DNA of 64,000 bases from an uncultured Desulfatitalea sp. (GCA_937868765.1 CALMNL010000006.1:558001-622000), one strand, 5' to 3'; positions 1-9,194 are shown, counted from the first letter of the stretch. Numbers and translations are program-made. The notes: generated by a model from the letters alone, not told the origin.

Positions 1-1
1 C

Positions 2-1600
2 CGCCGCCAGAAGATCGACCTGACGGTGGTCGGGCCCGAAGGGCCGCTCTCCATGGGAATCGTGGATCGTTTCGAAAAAGAGGGCTTACGCATCTTCGGC
101 GCCAGCCAGAAAGCGGCCGCCATCGAGTCCAGCAAATCCTTCGCCAAGTATATCATGAACAAATACGGCGTACCCACCGCCCAGGGGGCCACCTTTAACA
201 ATTACAAGCAGGCCGAAGCATACGTAAAGAAAATGGGGGCGCCCATCGTGGTCAAGGCCGACGGTCTGGCAGCCGGCAAGGGGGTGATCGTGTGCAGCAC
301 TGTGGCCCAGGCGCTGGCGGCACTCAGCCAGATCCTGGTCAAGAAGGAGTTCGGCGAAGCCGGTCGCCAGGTGGTGGTGGAAGAGTGCCTGCAGGGCGAG
401 GAGGCCTCCTTCCTGGCCTTCACCGACGGCAAGACGATCGTGCCCCTGCCCACCAGTCAAGATCACAAGGCGGTTTTCGATAACGATCAGGGGCCCAATA
501 CAGGTGGCATGGGCGCCTATTCGCCGGCGCCCGTAGTGGACAAGTTCATCCACGACCGCATCATGAAAGAAATCATGCTGCCCACGGTACGCGGCATGGC
601 CGCCGAAGGCCACCCTTACAAGGGCGTGCTGTATGCAGGCCTGATGATTCAACGCGACCGACTCAAGGTGCTGGAGTTCAATGGCCGCTTCGGCGACCCG
701 GAGGCCCAGCCGCTGCTCATGCGCTTGAAGAGCGATATAGTCCCCATTATGGAGGCGGTCATCGACGGCCGTCTGGACCAGTGCCGCCTGGAGATCGACC
801 CCCGCGCCGCCGTATGCGTGGTGATGGCCTCGGGCGGTTATCCTGGGAAATACAAAAAGGGGGATGCCATCAGCGGCCTGGACAAGGCGGCGCGCATGAA
901 GGAGGTAATGGTGTTTCATGCCGGCACGGCCTTGCGGGATAACGAGATCGTCAGCAACGGCGGCCGCGTGCTCGGGGTGACGGCACTGGGCGAAACCGTG
1001 GCCCAGGCCATCGACAAGGCTTACCAGGCCGTCGGAAAAATTCGATGGAACGATGTGCATTACCGCAAAGATATCGGCCTGAAGGCCTTGCGGCGCTTTC
1101 AAACCAAACCCCAGGTGGGCATCGTCATGGGGAGCGATTCGGACCTGCCGGTGATGGAAGGCGCCGTGGCCATGCTCAAGAAGTTCGGCATCCCCTTTGA
1201 AATGACCGTGGCCTCAGCCCACCGCACGCCCGAACGCGCTGCTCGCTTTGCCGCCGAAGCACGCCAGCGGGGCATCAAGGTGCTCATCGCCGGGGCCGGG
1301 CACGCAGCCCACCTGGCAGGCGCCCTGGCGGCCCAGACCATCCTGCCTATCATCGGCGTCCCCATCGATTCTTCCAGCCTGCAAGGACTGGATGCGCTGC
1401 TTTCCACCGTGCAGATGCCGCCGGGCATTCCCGTGGCCACTGTGGCGGTGGGCAAGCCGGGCGCTACCAATGCCGGTATTCTGGCTGCCCAGATGCTGGC
1501 GATTGCCGATGCCGATATTGCCGCGCGGCTGGATGAATATAAACAAGAGATGGCGAAGCAGGTAGAAAGAAAGGCCAAGGCCCTTGAAGACTATCACTAG
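2..1600 (+). CDS. purD/purE: PurD-PurE fusion: phosphoribosylamine-glycine ligase / N5-CAIR mutase, 5' partial
   Basis: Bifunctional cytosolic enzyme of de novo purine synthesis; the frame is open to the left edge, so the PurD N-terminus is missing. The first ~355 residues are the ATP-grasp part of GAR synthetase (VVGPEGPL at the edge, NTGGMGAYSP, FNGRFGDPEAQP). From about nt 1110 to the stop is a complete class I PurE with GSDSD, SAHRTP, the AGAGHAAHLAG loop and LLSTVQMPPG. The two parts are joined in frame through the segment RRFQTKPQ, with no stop codon and no convincing internal start and RBS. PurE normally stands alone or next to PurK; PurD normally ends near the join. The fused product would make GAR and convert N5-CAIR to CAIR, two non-consecutive steps. 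The stop overlaps the start of the next gene by 17 bases. Confidence 0.93.
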   Translation, partial: RRQKIDLTVVGPEGPLSMGIVDRFEKEGLRIFGASQKAAAIESSKSFAKYIMNKYGVPTAQGATFNNYKQAEAYVKKMGAPIVVKADGLAAGKGVIVCSTVAQALAALSQILVKKEFGEAGRQVVVEECLQGEEASFLAFTDGKTIVPLPTSQDHKAVFDNDQGPNTGGMGAYSPAPVVDKFIHDRIMKEIMLPTVRGMAAEGHPYKGVLYAGLMIQRDRLKVLEFNGRFGDPEAQPLLMRLKSDIVPIMEAVIDGRLDQCRLEIDPRAAVCVVMASGGYPGKYKKGDAISGLDKAARMKEVMVFHAGTALRDNEIVSNGGRVLGVTALGETVAQAIDKAYQAVGKIRWNDVHYRKDIGLKALRRFQTKPQVGIVMGSDSDLPVMEGAVAMLKKFGIPFEMTVASAHRTPERAARFAAEARQRGIKVLIAGAGHAAHLAGALAAQTILPIIGVPIDSSSLQGLDALLSTVQMPPGIPVATVAVGKPGATNAGILAAQMLAIADADIAARLDEYKQEMAKQVERKAKALEDYH

Positions 1601-2246
1601 AATCGCCCGAATCGACGCCCAGCGGATGGATCGCCGAGCCATCGCCCGGGCTGCGGAGATCATGCGTCGTGGCGCGGTGGTCGTTTTTCCCACCAGCGGC
1701 CTCTACGGCCTGGGAACGGATGCTTTAAATCCACGGTCCGTGGCTCGGATCTTCGATCTCAAAGGCCGCGATCCGGCCAAGCCGCTGCTGGTGCTGGTGG
1801 ATTCACCCGAAATGGTGGCAAGGGTGGCCCTCCCTCCCAATGAATTGGCGCGGCACCTCATGAAGTGCTTCTGGCCCGGCAAATTGACCTTGGTGGTTCC
1901 CGCGCTGGCTGGTTTGCCCCCGGGGTTGACCGGCCCCGATGGCACCATTGGCGTGCGCCAGGTGGCCCATCCGGTGGCCGCGGCTCTGGTGCGCGCCCTG
2001 GGAGGGCCGATGACCGGTACCAGCGCCAATTTCTCCGGTGCCGGCGGCGCCGCTACGGTGGACGGCCTGGCCCCTGAGGTCCGGGAGGCCACGGATCTGG
2101 TGTTGGATGCCGGTGCCTTGGCCGGAGCACCGGGTTCCACTGTGGTGGAAGTAAATGAGAAGCGTGTCTCGATCCTCAGGGAAGGTGTTCTGCCCCGCGG
2201 CCAGATCATGGCGGCGGTGGAGCAATTTGCCGGCGCGACATATTGA
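1584..2246 (+). CDS. tsaC: L-threonylcarbamoyladenylate synthase (Sua5/YciO/YrdC family)
   Basis: Forms threonylcarbamoyl-AMP from threonine, bicarbonate and ATP for t6A37 modification of ANN-decoding tRNAs. The 220-residue protein is a single YrdC domain: FPTSGLYGLG near residue 36 (family FPTETVYGLG, here Ser-Gly for Glu-Thr), KGRDPAKPL, the WPGKLTLVVP strand, GTIGVRQVAHP and the GTSANFSG motif. There is no C-terminal Sua5 domain, so it is the short TsaC type. I take the TTG at 1584 as start because the family usually has about 30 residues before the FPT motif and AAGG-like sequence precedes it; an in-frame ATG at 1626 is the alternative. It overlaps the purD-purE stop, suggesting translational coupling. 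Confidence 0.9.
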   Translation: MKTITRIARIDAQRMDRRAIARAAEIMRRGAVVVFPTSGLYGLGTDALNPRSVARIFDLKGRDPAKPLLVLVDSPEMVARVALPPNELARHLMKCFWPGKLTLVVPALAGLPPGLTGPDGTIGVRQVAHPVAAALVRALGGPMTGTSANFSGAGGAATVDGLAPEVREATDLVLDAGALAGAPGSTVVEVNEKRVSILREGVLPRGQIMAAVEQFAGATY

Positions 2247-2271
2247 CAAGCAAAGTCAAGTTACGTATAAG
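2243..2271 (+). promoter_or_regulatory. Sigma-70 type promoter for tRNA-Leu
   Basis: TTGACA at 2243-2248 and TATAAG at 2266-2271 are separated by exactly 17 bases. The -35 box overlaps the tsaC stop codon and the -10 lies 11 bases before the tRNA, so transcription should start almost at the tRNA 5' end. Confidence 0.8.
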
Positions 2272-2282
2272 GGCGCGAATTC

Positions 2283-2369
2283 GCCGGAGTGGTGAAATAG
2301 GTAAACGCAGCGGACTCAAAATCCGCCGGGCGCAAGCCCTTGTCGGTTCGATTCCGACCTCCGGCACCA
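2283..2369 (+). tRNA. tRNA-Leu (anticodon CAA), CCA encoded
   Basis: An 87-base class II tRNA. The acceptor strands GCCGGAG (2283-2289) and CTCCGGC (2359-2365) pair perfectly, followed by A and an encoded CCA. The anticodon stem GCGGA/TCCGC encloses the loop CTCAAAA, giving anticodon CAA. There is a long variable arm and a GGTTCGATTCC T-arm. It has its own promoter and terminator. Confidence 0.97.
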
Positions 2370-2379
2370 AAGCGATCAA

Positions 2380-2411
2380 GGGGCAACCATCTCGGGTTGC
2401 CCCCTTTTTTT
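2380..2411 (+). terminator. Rho-independent terminator after tRNA-Leu
   Basis: GGGGCAACC (2380-2388) pairs with GGTTGCCCC (2395-2403) around a 6-base loop, followed by seven T (2405-2411). Confidence 0.9.
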
Positions 2412-2439
2412 ATCCACTACCTATCCGTTGGCGGGGGCC

Positions 2440-2913
2440 TCAAGGTGAAAGGTGCTGCAATACCAGGCGGCGGGGGCCGATGGCAGTGACTTTGAAGCGA
2501 TCGTCGATCAGACGGAATTCCTGCCGCGCTTCTTTTTCTTTCAATTCATAAGAATAAGCGAAGCTCGGATCCAATGCCGGAATGATCACATCTACCTTGA
2601 ACGTGCCGGAACTCGCACCGCCACGGTAGATTATCTCTATGCCGGCGACCGCTACCTTCGTGTCGAGCGGCAGGATCAGCTGTTCAGCGTCCCCGGTTGG
2701 GGCTGGGACGGTGTCCACACTCGCCGCCAATCGGGAATTCTGTGTGGCCGTTTCATAGTCAAAGTCCCAACTCCAGCCAAAAGACTGGGCGGGCCTGCGC
2801 GGTTCAAACGGCATGGGGTGCCGCATGAGCAGCGCCAGCCAGATGGACAGCACCACGCCTGCTGCCGCAGCCAGCACCAGGCTGCGGAGATGATATGACT
2901 TGTTGTCTTCCAT
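2440..2913 (-). CDS. Hypothetical membrane-anchored protein
   Basis: A 157-residue protein I do not recognise. Residues ~10-30 form one hydrophobic N-terminal segment (SLVLAAAAGVVLSIWLALLM), best read as a signal anchor with the rest outside the cytoplasm. The remainder has beta-rich stretches (KVAVAGIEIIYRG, TFKVDVIIPAL) and no cysteine or catalytic motif. It lies 6 bases after the stop of the minus-strand DUF4124 gene and is probably co-transcribed with it, ending tail-to-tail with the tRNA-Leu terminator. Confidence 0.65.
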   Translation of the reverse strand: MEDNKSYHLRSLVLAAAAGVVLSIWLALLMRHPMPFEPRRPAQSFGWSWDFDYETATQNSRLAASVDTVPAPTGDAEQLILPLDTKVAVAGIEIIYRGGASSGTFKVDVIIPALDPSFAYSYELKEKEARQEFRLIDDRFKVTAIGPRRLVLQHLSP

Positions 2914-2919
2914 GTTACC

Positions 2920-3366
2920 CTACTTCAATTCATCGATCTGTTTCTGCAGCGCCTTGATCTGATTGTCGCGCATGCCTTGGGTAAAAGTAGGGCTCAGGCC
3001 GCGTTGATTCAAGGCATCGATCTGTTGCTGAAGGCGATCCCGTTCGGCTTTGATGCTGGCTTGCTTTGCGGCTTCGGCTTTGCGTTCAGCCTCTGCCTTG
3101 TGCGCGGCCTCTCTTTGCGCCCGGCGCTGGTCCGCTTCGCGGTTCTCCCGTTCCACTTGATCGTACATCTCCTGGAGTCCTTGACGGTTCTCTTCTTCTG
3201 TGCCGGATTTTTCGCCTTGCACGGTCTCGAATTTTTGCACATCCGTGGGTGGCTGGTCGCTGAAGCGCTTGACGCCGTCTTTGTCGGTCCAAATATAGAT
3301 CGTGTCGCCGAAGGCAGGCATGCTCAGCAGCAAAACAAGAAGCATGGCGATGATCCCGTGACGCAT
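2920..3366 (-). CDS. Exported DUF4124 protein with C-terminal coiled coil
   Basis: A 148-residue secreted or periplasmic protein. MRHGIIAMLLVLLLSMPAFG is a signal peptide, followed by the DUF4124 signature IYIWTDKDGVKRFSDQPP (about residues 23-40). Then comes a long charged helix rich in Glu, Arg, Ala and Gln that should form a coiled coil. The start at 3366 is fixed by AAGGAGG at 3373-3379; the frame stays open 51 codons upstream but without a better start. DUF4124 domains occur on many proteobacterial envelope proteins and their role is unknown. The trypsin-like protease at 11266-12438 carries a similar N-terminal segment. Confidence 0.85.
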   Translation of the reverse strand: MRHGIIAMLLVLLLSMPAFGDTIYIWTDKDGVKRFSDQPPTDVQKFETVQGEKSGTEEENRQGLQEMYDQVERENREADQRRAQREAAHKAEAERKAEAAKQASIKAERDRLQQQIDALNQRGLSPTFTQGMRDNQIKALQKQIDELK

Positions 3367-3563
3367 GGCGGTCCTCCTTGTGGCCCCCGATGGGTGTTGT
3401 TGCGGTCCTTTGCTTTTCGATAGTGCCCGGGGGTGCCCCCGGAAATCAAGCCTAAAGATAAGCACGGGTTTTTTCATGGGAATTGGCCTGAAAATATTGT
3501 ATGAACCGCCGAAAGACAAACAGGATCGAGGGCCAGTCCCTCGACGCTGGGAAGGCAGGAAGC

Positions 3564-5204
3564 ATGAAAATAGCCATCGTCCAAATCAATCCGCTCATAG
3601 GCGATTTCAAGCGCCAGTTCGCACGTATCTCGGCTGCCTGCGACCAGGCCAAGAAGGATGGCTGCGACCTGGCTGTTTTTCCCGAAATGGTCCTGTGCGG
3701 CTATCCGCCCCGGGATCTTTTGGAGCAACATGGTTTCGTGGAGGCCAATAGTGCCTGTCTGGAGCGACTCATGGCCGAGGTGCACGGCATCGGGGTGATC
3801 TGTGGCCTGGTGACGGCCAATCCGGCCGATGGCGGCAAACCCTTGTTCAACACGGCCGTGCTTTTCGAAGGGGGACGCCTGCTGCACCAGGTTCACAAAC
3901 AACTCCTGCCCACCTATGATGTTTTCGACGAGCGCCGTCATTTCGAACCGGGCCAGCCCAGCCGCCCTTTCGTTTATAAAGGCCATCGGATCGGGCTCAC
4001 AATTTGTGAAGATGCCTGGAACGACAAGGATGTTTTCCGTCGGCGGTTATATGCCCTCGATCCGGTGAGCCAGCTGGCAGGCGAGGGGGCCGACCTGCTC
4101 ATCAACATTGCCGCCTCGCCTTTTCATATGGGCAAGCGCACATTCCGTGACCGCCTGCTGTCAAACCTGGCGGCCAAGCACAAAGTGCCCCTGGTTTTCG
4201 CCAATCAGGTAGGCGGTAACGATCACATCCTTTTCGACGGCGCCAGCGCTGCCTTCGATTGCGAGGGGCGTCGGGTGGCCAGGTGCAGGGATTTCGAGGA
4301 GGATTACGTCTGCTTCGATACAGGCTCCGGCCAGGGCGAGACACATGCCCAATCCGAAACAGATGTCGAAGCGGTCCTGAGGGCGCTGGTGATGGGCACC
4401 AAAGACTACGTTACCAAATGCGGGTTCAAGAAAGTGGTGGTGGGGCTTTCGGGTGGCGTGGATTCGGCCCTGGTGAGCTGTATCGCCGTTCAAGCCCTGG
4501 GGGCGGAGCATGTGGCCACGGTCTTCATGCCATCCCATTTCACCAGCCCGGACAATTATGAGGACACCCGGCAATTGGCCCACAACCTGGGAATCGCTTA
4601 CAGCATTATCCCCATTGATGAGATTTATCACGATTTCGTGAAATTGCTGCGGCCCAAGGCCGACCCCGACGATCTAACACTGACCGAGCAGAACATCCAG
4701 GCGCGCATCCGCGGCACCCTGCTCATGGGCATTTCCAACCGTGACGGCTGCATGGTCCTTTCCACCGGTAACAAGAGTGAATTGGCCGTGGGCTACTGCA
4801 CCCTTTATGGCGACATGAACGGCGGGCTGGCGGTGATATCGGATGTGCACAAGACCCTGGTGTACGAGATTTGCCGCCACATCAACCAGTCCGCCGAGAT
4901 CATCCCCCGGCGCATTCTTGAAAAGGCCCCTTCGGCCGAACTCAAACCCAATCAGACCGACCAGGACGATCTGCCCCCCTATGAGCGCCTGGATGCCATT
5001 CTCAAAGGGTACGTGGAAGAAGCCCGCTCCGCCGATGAACTGGTCTCCGTTGGGCACGATGCCCGCCTTGTGGCCGATGTGATCGCCCGGGTGGACCGCA
5101 ACGAATACAAGCGGCACCAGGCCGCGCCGGGTTTGAAAGTAACGGCCAAAGCCTTCGGGGAAGGGCGCCGCTATCCCCTGGCCAAGCGCTTAAACCCGCT
5201 GTAA
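3564..5204 (+). CDS. nadE: Glutamine-dependent NAD+ synthetase
   Basis: Final step of NAD biosynthesis: amidates deamido-NAD using ammonia released from glutamine. At 546 residues it has the usual two domains. Residues ~1-270 are a nitrilase-fold glutaminase with the catalytic triad E41 ([15 protein letters not shown]), K112 ([20 protein letters not shown]) and C148 (TICEDAW). From ~residue 270 is the ATP-pyrophosphatase synthetase with SGGVDSALV near 294 and [16 protein letters not shown]. The ATG at 3564 starts exactly at the glutaminase first strand ([10 protein letters not shown]) and follows an AGGAAG-like RBS. The gene is divergent from the DUF4124 gene and looks monocistronic. Confidence 0.97.
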   Translation: MKIAIVQINPLIGDFKRQFARISAACDQAKKDGCDLAVFPEMVLCGYPPRDLLEQHGFVEANSACLERLMAEVHGIGVICGLVTANPADGGKPLFNTAVLFEGGRLLHQVHKQLLPTYDVFDERRHFEPGQPSRPFVYKGHRIGLTICEDAWNDKDVFRRRLYALDPVSQLAGEGADLLINIAASPFHMGKRTFRDRLLSNLAAKHKVPLVFANQVGGNDHILFDGASAAFDCEGRRVARCRDFEEDYVCFDTGSGQGETHAQSETDVEAVLRALVMGTKDYVTKCGFKKVVVGLSGGVDSALVSCIAVQALGAEHVATVFMPSHFTSPDNYEDTRQLAHNLGIAYSIIPIDEIYHDFVKLLRPKADPDDLTLTEQNIQARIRGTLLMGISNRDGCMVLSTGNKSELAVGYCTLYGDMNGGLAVISDVHKTLVYEICRHINQSAEIIPRRILEKAPSAELKPNQTDQDDLPPYERLDAILKGYVEEARSADELVSVGHDARLVADVIARVDRNEYKRHQAAPGLKVTAKAFGEGRRYPLAKRLNPL

Positions 5205-5295
5205 ACACCGCCTCCCGCCGGACCCGCACTCAAGTGCCACCGGTTATTGCCGATATTTTCTCACAGATGTCGAGCGTCGCAGGATAGGTGGCAAT

Positions 5296-6333
5296 ATGGA
5301 GCGTGGTATATCTGGATTTCTGGCAACGGTGCTGGTAGCGTGCAGTCTGTTTTATAGTGCGGCTGCCCAAGGCGCGGCCGCCGGCCTGCCGGACATCGCC
5401 GAAAACGAACCCCTGGTGATCCTTTTCGAAAAAAACCAAAAAAACCTCACCGCAGCCGATCGGACAATGATCCAGCGTTTGATAGCCGCGCGTAAGCCCA
5501 GTTCCGAAAAGATGATTTTGGTCCTTGGTTATAGCGACGGACGTGGAAATCCAAAGAAAAATCTGGAAATATCCCAGCAGCGGGCAGAAGCCGTGCGCGC
5601 GGAGATCCTTCGTGTTTCCGGAGCTGCCCCCCAGCATGTGCTGGCGTTCGGTCGGGGTGCCCAGGGCCCGATAGGCGACAACCGCCGGGCCAATGGACGC
5701 GCCCGCAACAGGCGCGTGGAAATTTATTGGGCCCAAGCCGTGGATGCCGCTGGAAAAATTATCAAGGAGCGCCCCCTGGTTTCTCCGGCCGTGGCCGGCA
5801 TCGTGCAGACTGCGCGTTCCCTGATCCGGCGAAGAGCGTTGAACGAAGCGGTGCAGGAATTGGATCGGGTACGCGGACAGGGGGGGGAATATGACAGCAA
5901 TTGGCAGGCGGTATACGGCATTGCCGGCTTTTATGCCGGTATGGAGGTTCAACTTGTCAAGCAGTATCTCAGCCGGGCCCTGGAACTGGACGCGTTCAAT
6001 CAGGAGGCGCGGGATTACCTCGGTCGCATCGTGGCCAGGGAGAAGGTCCTTGATGGAACCGTGAATGCACACATGGGGCTTACCGAACAAGATCCCCTCA
6101 GTGTGTCCAGCGACGGCCAGATTCATGAATATCTGCGGTTATTCGGCGCGGTCCCCATCTCCAAATACAAAGCCATATCCAAGCCTCTGGAAGCCTGGCA
6201 TTGCCGCGACCGACAAGGCCGGCCGCGGGTTTATTACTTCGATCGCTCCCAAGTATATACCTGGGCCTTTGCCGATAACCGCCCCGGCGCCGTTCGGCCT
6301 GCAGACGCAACGGTGGCCCGCACAACCCGGTAA
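5296..6333 (+). CDS. OmpA-domain envelope protein with C-terminal TPR-like region
   Basis: A 345-residue exported protein. Residues 1-27 are a signal peptide ending near AAAQGAAA. Residues ~30-145 resemble the OmpA C-terminal peptidoglycan-binding domain: ILVLGYSDGRGNPKKNLEIS followed by QRAEAVRAEILR, and the NGRARNRRVEIYW end, with the Asp and Arg that usually contact diaminopimelate. Residues ~160-250 are helical and TPR-like (ALNEAVQELDRVRG, QYLSRALELDAFNQEARDYLG). The final ~90 residues are unassigned. It probably sits in the periplasm bound to murein. There is no obvious operon partner. Confidence 0.75.
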   Translation: MERGISGFLATVLVACSLFYSAAAQGAAAGLPDIAENEPLVILFEKNQKNLTAADRTMIQRLIAARKPSSEKMILVLGYSDGRGNPKKNLEISQQRAEAVRAEILRVSGAAPQHVLAFGRGAQGPIGDNRRANGRARNRRVEIYWAQAVDAAGKIIKERPLVSPAVAGIVQTARSLIRRRALNEAVQELDRVRGQGGEYDSNWQAVYGIAGFYAGMEVQLVKQYLSRALELDAFNQEARDYLGRIVAREKVLDGTVNAHMGLTEQDPLSVSSDGQIHEYLRLFGAVPISKYKAISKPLEAWHCRDRQGRPRVYYFDRSQVYTWAFADNRPGAVRPADATVARTTR

Positions 6334-6471
6334 GCCCCTCTCCTCAATGATGCCCTGTTTTTTCCCGGTTCCGGCACTGTTCTCAATTACTGCCAGCTTG
6401 CAATGACAGCCCCTTGGAAAACCAAAATAGTGCCGATACTGTGGCGACTCCTGTCGATATATAAATTCTTC

Positions 6472-6499
6472 TTGCTTTCGGCGCAAAAAATGGTAGAGT
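6472..6499 (+). promoter_or_regulatory. Candidate promoter and structured leader of the cold-shock gene
   Basis: TTGCTT (6472-6477) and TAGAGT (6494-6499) are 16 bases apart, predicting a 5' leader of about 120 bases, typical of csp genes whose long leaders control cold-dependent translation. The leader contains a 6-bp hairpin, ACCACC (6518-6523) with GGTGGT (6530-6535). Confidence 0.4.
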
Positions 6500-6627
6500 G
6501 CGTCCAATCAATAAGGCACCACCTTGGTTGGTGGTCAGTTTCGTGCTTAAGGAAAGTCCCGCAAAACCAGTCTGGCATCCTCAAGTTTGAAGCTTTGAGA
6601 ATTATTAAGAAAGGAGGATGTTTCCCC

Positions 6628-6831
6628 ATGCCAAACGGTACAGTTAAGTGGTTTAACAGCAGCAAGGGCTACGGCTTCATCGAGCAGGAAAACGGCGGTC
6701 CGGATGTTTTCGTTCACCATACCGGAATCAATGCAGCCGGTTTCAAGTCGTTGAATGAAGGCGAAAAAGTGGCCTTCGACATCCAGCAGGGCCCCAAAGG
6801 CCCGTCGGCTGTCAACGTGACCGTGCGCTAG
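6628..6831 (+). CDS. CspA-family cold-shock protein
   Basis: A 67-residue single cold-shock (OB-fold) domain that binds single-stranded RNA and DNA as a chaperone. RNP1 (KGYGFIEQ, residues 13-20) and RNP2 (DVFVHHTGI, residues 26-34) are intact, and the N-terminal NGTVKWFN is canonical. AAGGAGG (6611-6617) precedes the ATG by ten bases. The same frame is open upstream to 6403, but that part is the untranslated leader, since nothing in the family extends so far. A hairpin terminator follows directly. Confidence 0.96.
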   Translation: MPNGTVKWFNSSKGYGFIEQENGGPDVFVHHTGINAAGFKSLNEGEKVAFDIQQGPKGPSAVNVTVR

Positions 6832-6853
6832 TTTCCATTCTCGTTTGATTCAT

Positions 6854-6893
6854 AAGGGCATGCCTTTTACAGAGGGCATGCCCTTTGTGTTTT
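6854..6893 (+). terminator. Terminator after the cold-shock gene
   Basis: AAGGGCATGCC (6854-6864) pairs with GGGCATGCCCTT (6874-6885), followed by a T-rich stretch interrupted by G bases. Confidence 0.75.
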
Positions 6894-7139
6894 CCCTTTT
6901 ACACCCTTTGCATCCCGAGCGGGTCGGCAGAAGAACATCGGCAGCATGGCCCGAACACAATTTTGCCCCGGGATTCGTCGAACCTGGTTTCTCCGCTTAC
7001 ACCACCTGACCGATTTTCGCCAGAAAGGCTCGGTTCGCCCTATAGAACAAGTTGATCGACGCGACGATCTGCGATTCTTCAGAGTGCCCGCCGGACTTTG
7101 GCGCGTCCCCTTCAAGAAACCCTACTGAATGGTCGGAGA
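6894..7139. other. Gene-free stretch between csp and the radical SAM gene
   Basis: Apart from the csp terminator, nothing could be identified here. Short open frames on both strands lack an RBS and recognisable content. It separates two convergent transcription units. Confidence 0.5.
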
Positions 7140-8060
7140 CTATTCGGACCAATGGAAAAGCCGGCCCTGGCGCGTATCTCTGAGCGCGAGCTGCCGTTGG
7201 ATCAGATCGAGGGTCTGGGCTTTTGAGAGAGCCCACTCGGGGGCCACCAATTCGTCCCGGTGGGGATCGCCGGTCAGGCGCTGGATCACCATGTGGGGCG
7301 GAAGTCTTTCCAGCAGGTCACACACCAGAGCGACATACTCTGCCTGCGTGAGGCACCGGTAGGCGCCCGACCGATACATAGCCTCCATGGGAGTGCCACG
7401 AACGACATAGAGCAGGTGCAGCTTCACGCCATCAATAGGCAACCGGGCGATATAATCGGCCGTGGCTCGCATCTGCTCGGCGCTTTCCCCGGGCAGCCCC
7501 AGGATGATATGGGCACAGATCTGGATGCCACGGCCCGCGGTGGCCAGCACGGCGCTCTGGAAAGCTGCCACATCATGGCCGCGATTGATGCGGGACAAGG
7601 TGGCGTCGTGAGCCGACTGCAGGCCATATTCGATCCACACCAGCGTGCGGCGGGCGTAGCTTTCCAGCAGATCGAGAACGGATGCGCCCACACAATCCGG
7701 CCGGGTGCCCACGGCCAGCCCCACAATCCCTTGTACCTGCAGCGCTTCGTCGTACATCGCCCGGAGCTGTTCCAGCGGTGCATAGGTATTGGAATAGGAT
7801 TGAAAATAGGCGATGAACCGTTTGGCCTTGAAACGCCTGGCCACAGCAGCTTTGCCGGCTTCGAGCTGCTCGGTGATGGACAGGCCGCGGTCATGGGCAC
7901 CGGTTCCGGAACCCCTGGCGTTGCAGTAAATGCACCCGCCGGTGCCCACACGTCCATCGCGGTTGGGGCAGGTCAGGCCGGCATCCACTGTCAGCTTGTG
8001 GACACGCACGCCGAATCGCTGCCGAAAATAGCTGTTCAGGTCGAAATAACGTGGTTGCAT
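7140..8060 (-). CDS. TIGR01212-type radical SAM protein (YhcC-like)
   Basis: A 306-residue radical S-adenosylmethionine protein related to E. coli YhcC. The cluster motif is the unusual wide spacing of this family, C-x12-C-x2-C (CPNRDGR...GGCIYC, about residues 31-47). Other family landmarks are YFQSYSNTYAP, GLAVGTRPDC, WIEYGLQSAHD, INRGHD, AHIILGLPGE and VKLHLLYVVRGTPM. The substrate is not established in any organism. It stands alone on the minus strand; the RBS before the chosen ATG is weak. Confidence 0.93.
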   Translation of the reverse strand: MQPRYFDLNSYFRQRFGVRVHKLTVDAGLTCPNRDGRVGTGGCIYCNARGSGTGAHDRGLSITEQLEAGKAAVARRFKAKRFIAYFQSYSNTYAPLEQLRAMYDEALQVQGIVGLAVGTRPDCVGASVLDLLESYARRTLVWIEYGLQSAHDATLSRINRGHDVAAFQSAVLATAGRGIQICAHIILGLPGESAEQMRATADYIARLPIDGVKLHLLYVVRGTPMEAMYRSGAYRCLTQAEYVALVCDLLERLPPHMVIQRLTGDPHRDELVAPEWALSKAQTLDLIQRQLALRDTRQGRLFHWSE

Positions 8061-8137
8061 TGCTTCGTTCGATCACCCTTTTTGCTTCTACAGGGCTTTG
8101 ACAACCAGGACAACTTTTAATTCCGCCCTCTGCTGCT

Positions 8138-9103
8138 TCAGGAACGACGCTTCAGGGGGATGCATGGCTCGGTATCGCAATGGATCACCTCGACGGTGAT
8201 GTGGACTAGGTCGTGGATCGGGGCCAGCAGTTGTTTGTAATGCTCGGGGGGATTGGGGAAATGGGTTACCAGGGAAATAATGGCAGCCAGTTGGTGGGCA
8301 CCGATTTTCCACAGATGCAGGTCGGCGATGCGGTTGTCGGCATCCGATTCAATGAGTTGGTGAATGCGCTCGACGACTTGCGAATCGAAATCGCGGTCCA
8401 GCAAAATTTTGGCCGTGTCCTGCAGCAGACCCCAGGCCCATTTGGAGATGATCACCGCGCCCACGATGCCCATCATGGCATCCAGCCAGACCCAGTTCCA
8501 GAATTTGCCCGCCGTCAGCGCCACGATGGCAAGCAGCGAGGTGACGGCATCGGCCAGTACATGCAGGTAAGCACTGCGCATGTTGTGGTCATGATGGTGG
8601 CGATGGTGGCCATGATCGTTGTCCGCGTCCTCCTCATGACCGTCGTGATGATGGGACTGGAGCAATAGCGCGCTGGCAAGGTTGATCCCCAGGCCGATGG
8701 CGGCCACCATGAGGGCCTCGTTGAAACGGATGGGCTCTGGGGCCAAAAGCCGCTGGACCGATTCCAGCGCCATCAAGAGGGCCACCACGGCGAGTACCAC
8801 GGCACTTGTGAATCCGCCCAATACGCCGACTTTGCCGGTACCGAAAGTGAAACGCCGGTCCCTGGCATAGGTCCTGGCATAATAATAGGCCACGGCGGTA
8901 ATACCCAGGGCTGCGGCATGCGTCCCCATGTGCCAGCCGTCGGCCAGCAGGGCCATGGAGCCGAAAAGCATGCCGGTAACGATCTCCAGCACCATGGTGG
9001 CGACCGTCATAACCACGACCCATAGCACTTTTTTTTCGGCCGAGCGATCGTGCAGCGCAAATTCGTGGGGGTGTCTCCAGCGATCCATGGTGTGAATATG
9101 CAT
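8138..9103 (-). CDS. dmeF: CDF-family Co/Ni (divalent metal) efflux transporter, DmeF type
   Basis: An inner-membrane proton-coupled exporter of divalent metals, 321 residues. The six-helix CDF core starts after a short His-containing N-terminus. GSMALLADGWHMGTH lies in helix 2 and HVLADAVTS in helix 5, where the Asp and His residues form the metal site. The cytoplasmic loop before helix 5 is strikingly His/Asp-rich (HHHDGHEEDADNDHGHHRHH), as in DmeF and ZitB proteins. FTFGTGKVGVLGG is typical of the DmeF subgroup. GAGGAG precedes the ATG by eight bases. No DmeR-type repressor gene is adjacent. Confidence 0.92.
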   Translation of the reverse strand: MHIHTMDRWRHPHEFALHDRSAEKKVLWVVVMTVATMVLEIVTGMLFGSMALLADGWHMGTHAAALGITAVAYYYARTYARDRRFTFGTGKVGVLGGFTSAVVLAVVALLMALESVQRLLAPEPIRFNEALMVAAIGLGINLASALLLQSHHHDGHEEDADNDHGHHRHHHDHNMRSAYLHVLADAVTSLLAIVALTAGKFWNWVWLDAMMGIVGAVIISKWAWGLLQDTAKILLDRDFDSQVVERIHQLIESDADNRIADLHLWKIGAHQLAAIISLVTHFPNPPEHYKQLLAPIHDLVHITVEVIHCDTEPCIPLKRRS

Positions 9104-9194
9104 TCGGGCGGCTCCTCGAAGAGAAACAGAGGTTTTTCATTTATACGGGGCAAACCCAATTTTGGACTCGGGATGCCCAATGTCAAACCAGGAT

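Noticed and set aside
86-1102. Long minus-strand frame opposite purD
   Set aside because: Mirror frame of a GC-rich gene on the plus strand; the plus-strand protein is unmistakable.
2243-2551. Open frame of 102 codons running through tRNA-Leu
   Set aside because: It translates the tRNA and its terminator; no RBS and no protein family features.
6403-6627. N-terminal extension of the cold-shock protein
   Set aside because: The family starts at the NGTVKWFN strand and a perfect RBS precedes the ATG at 6628; the upstream part reads as leader RNA.
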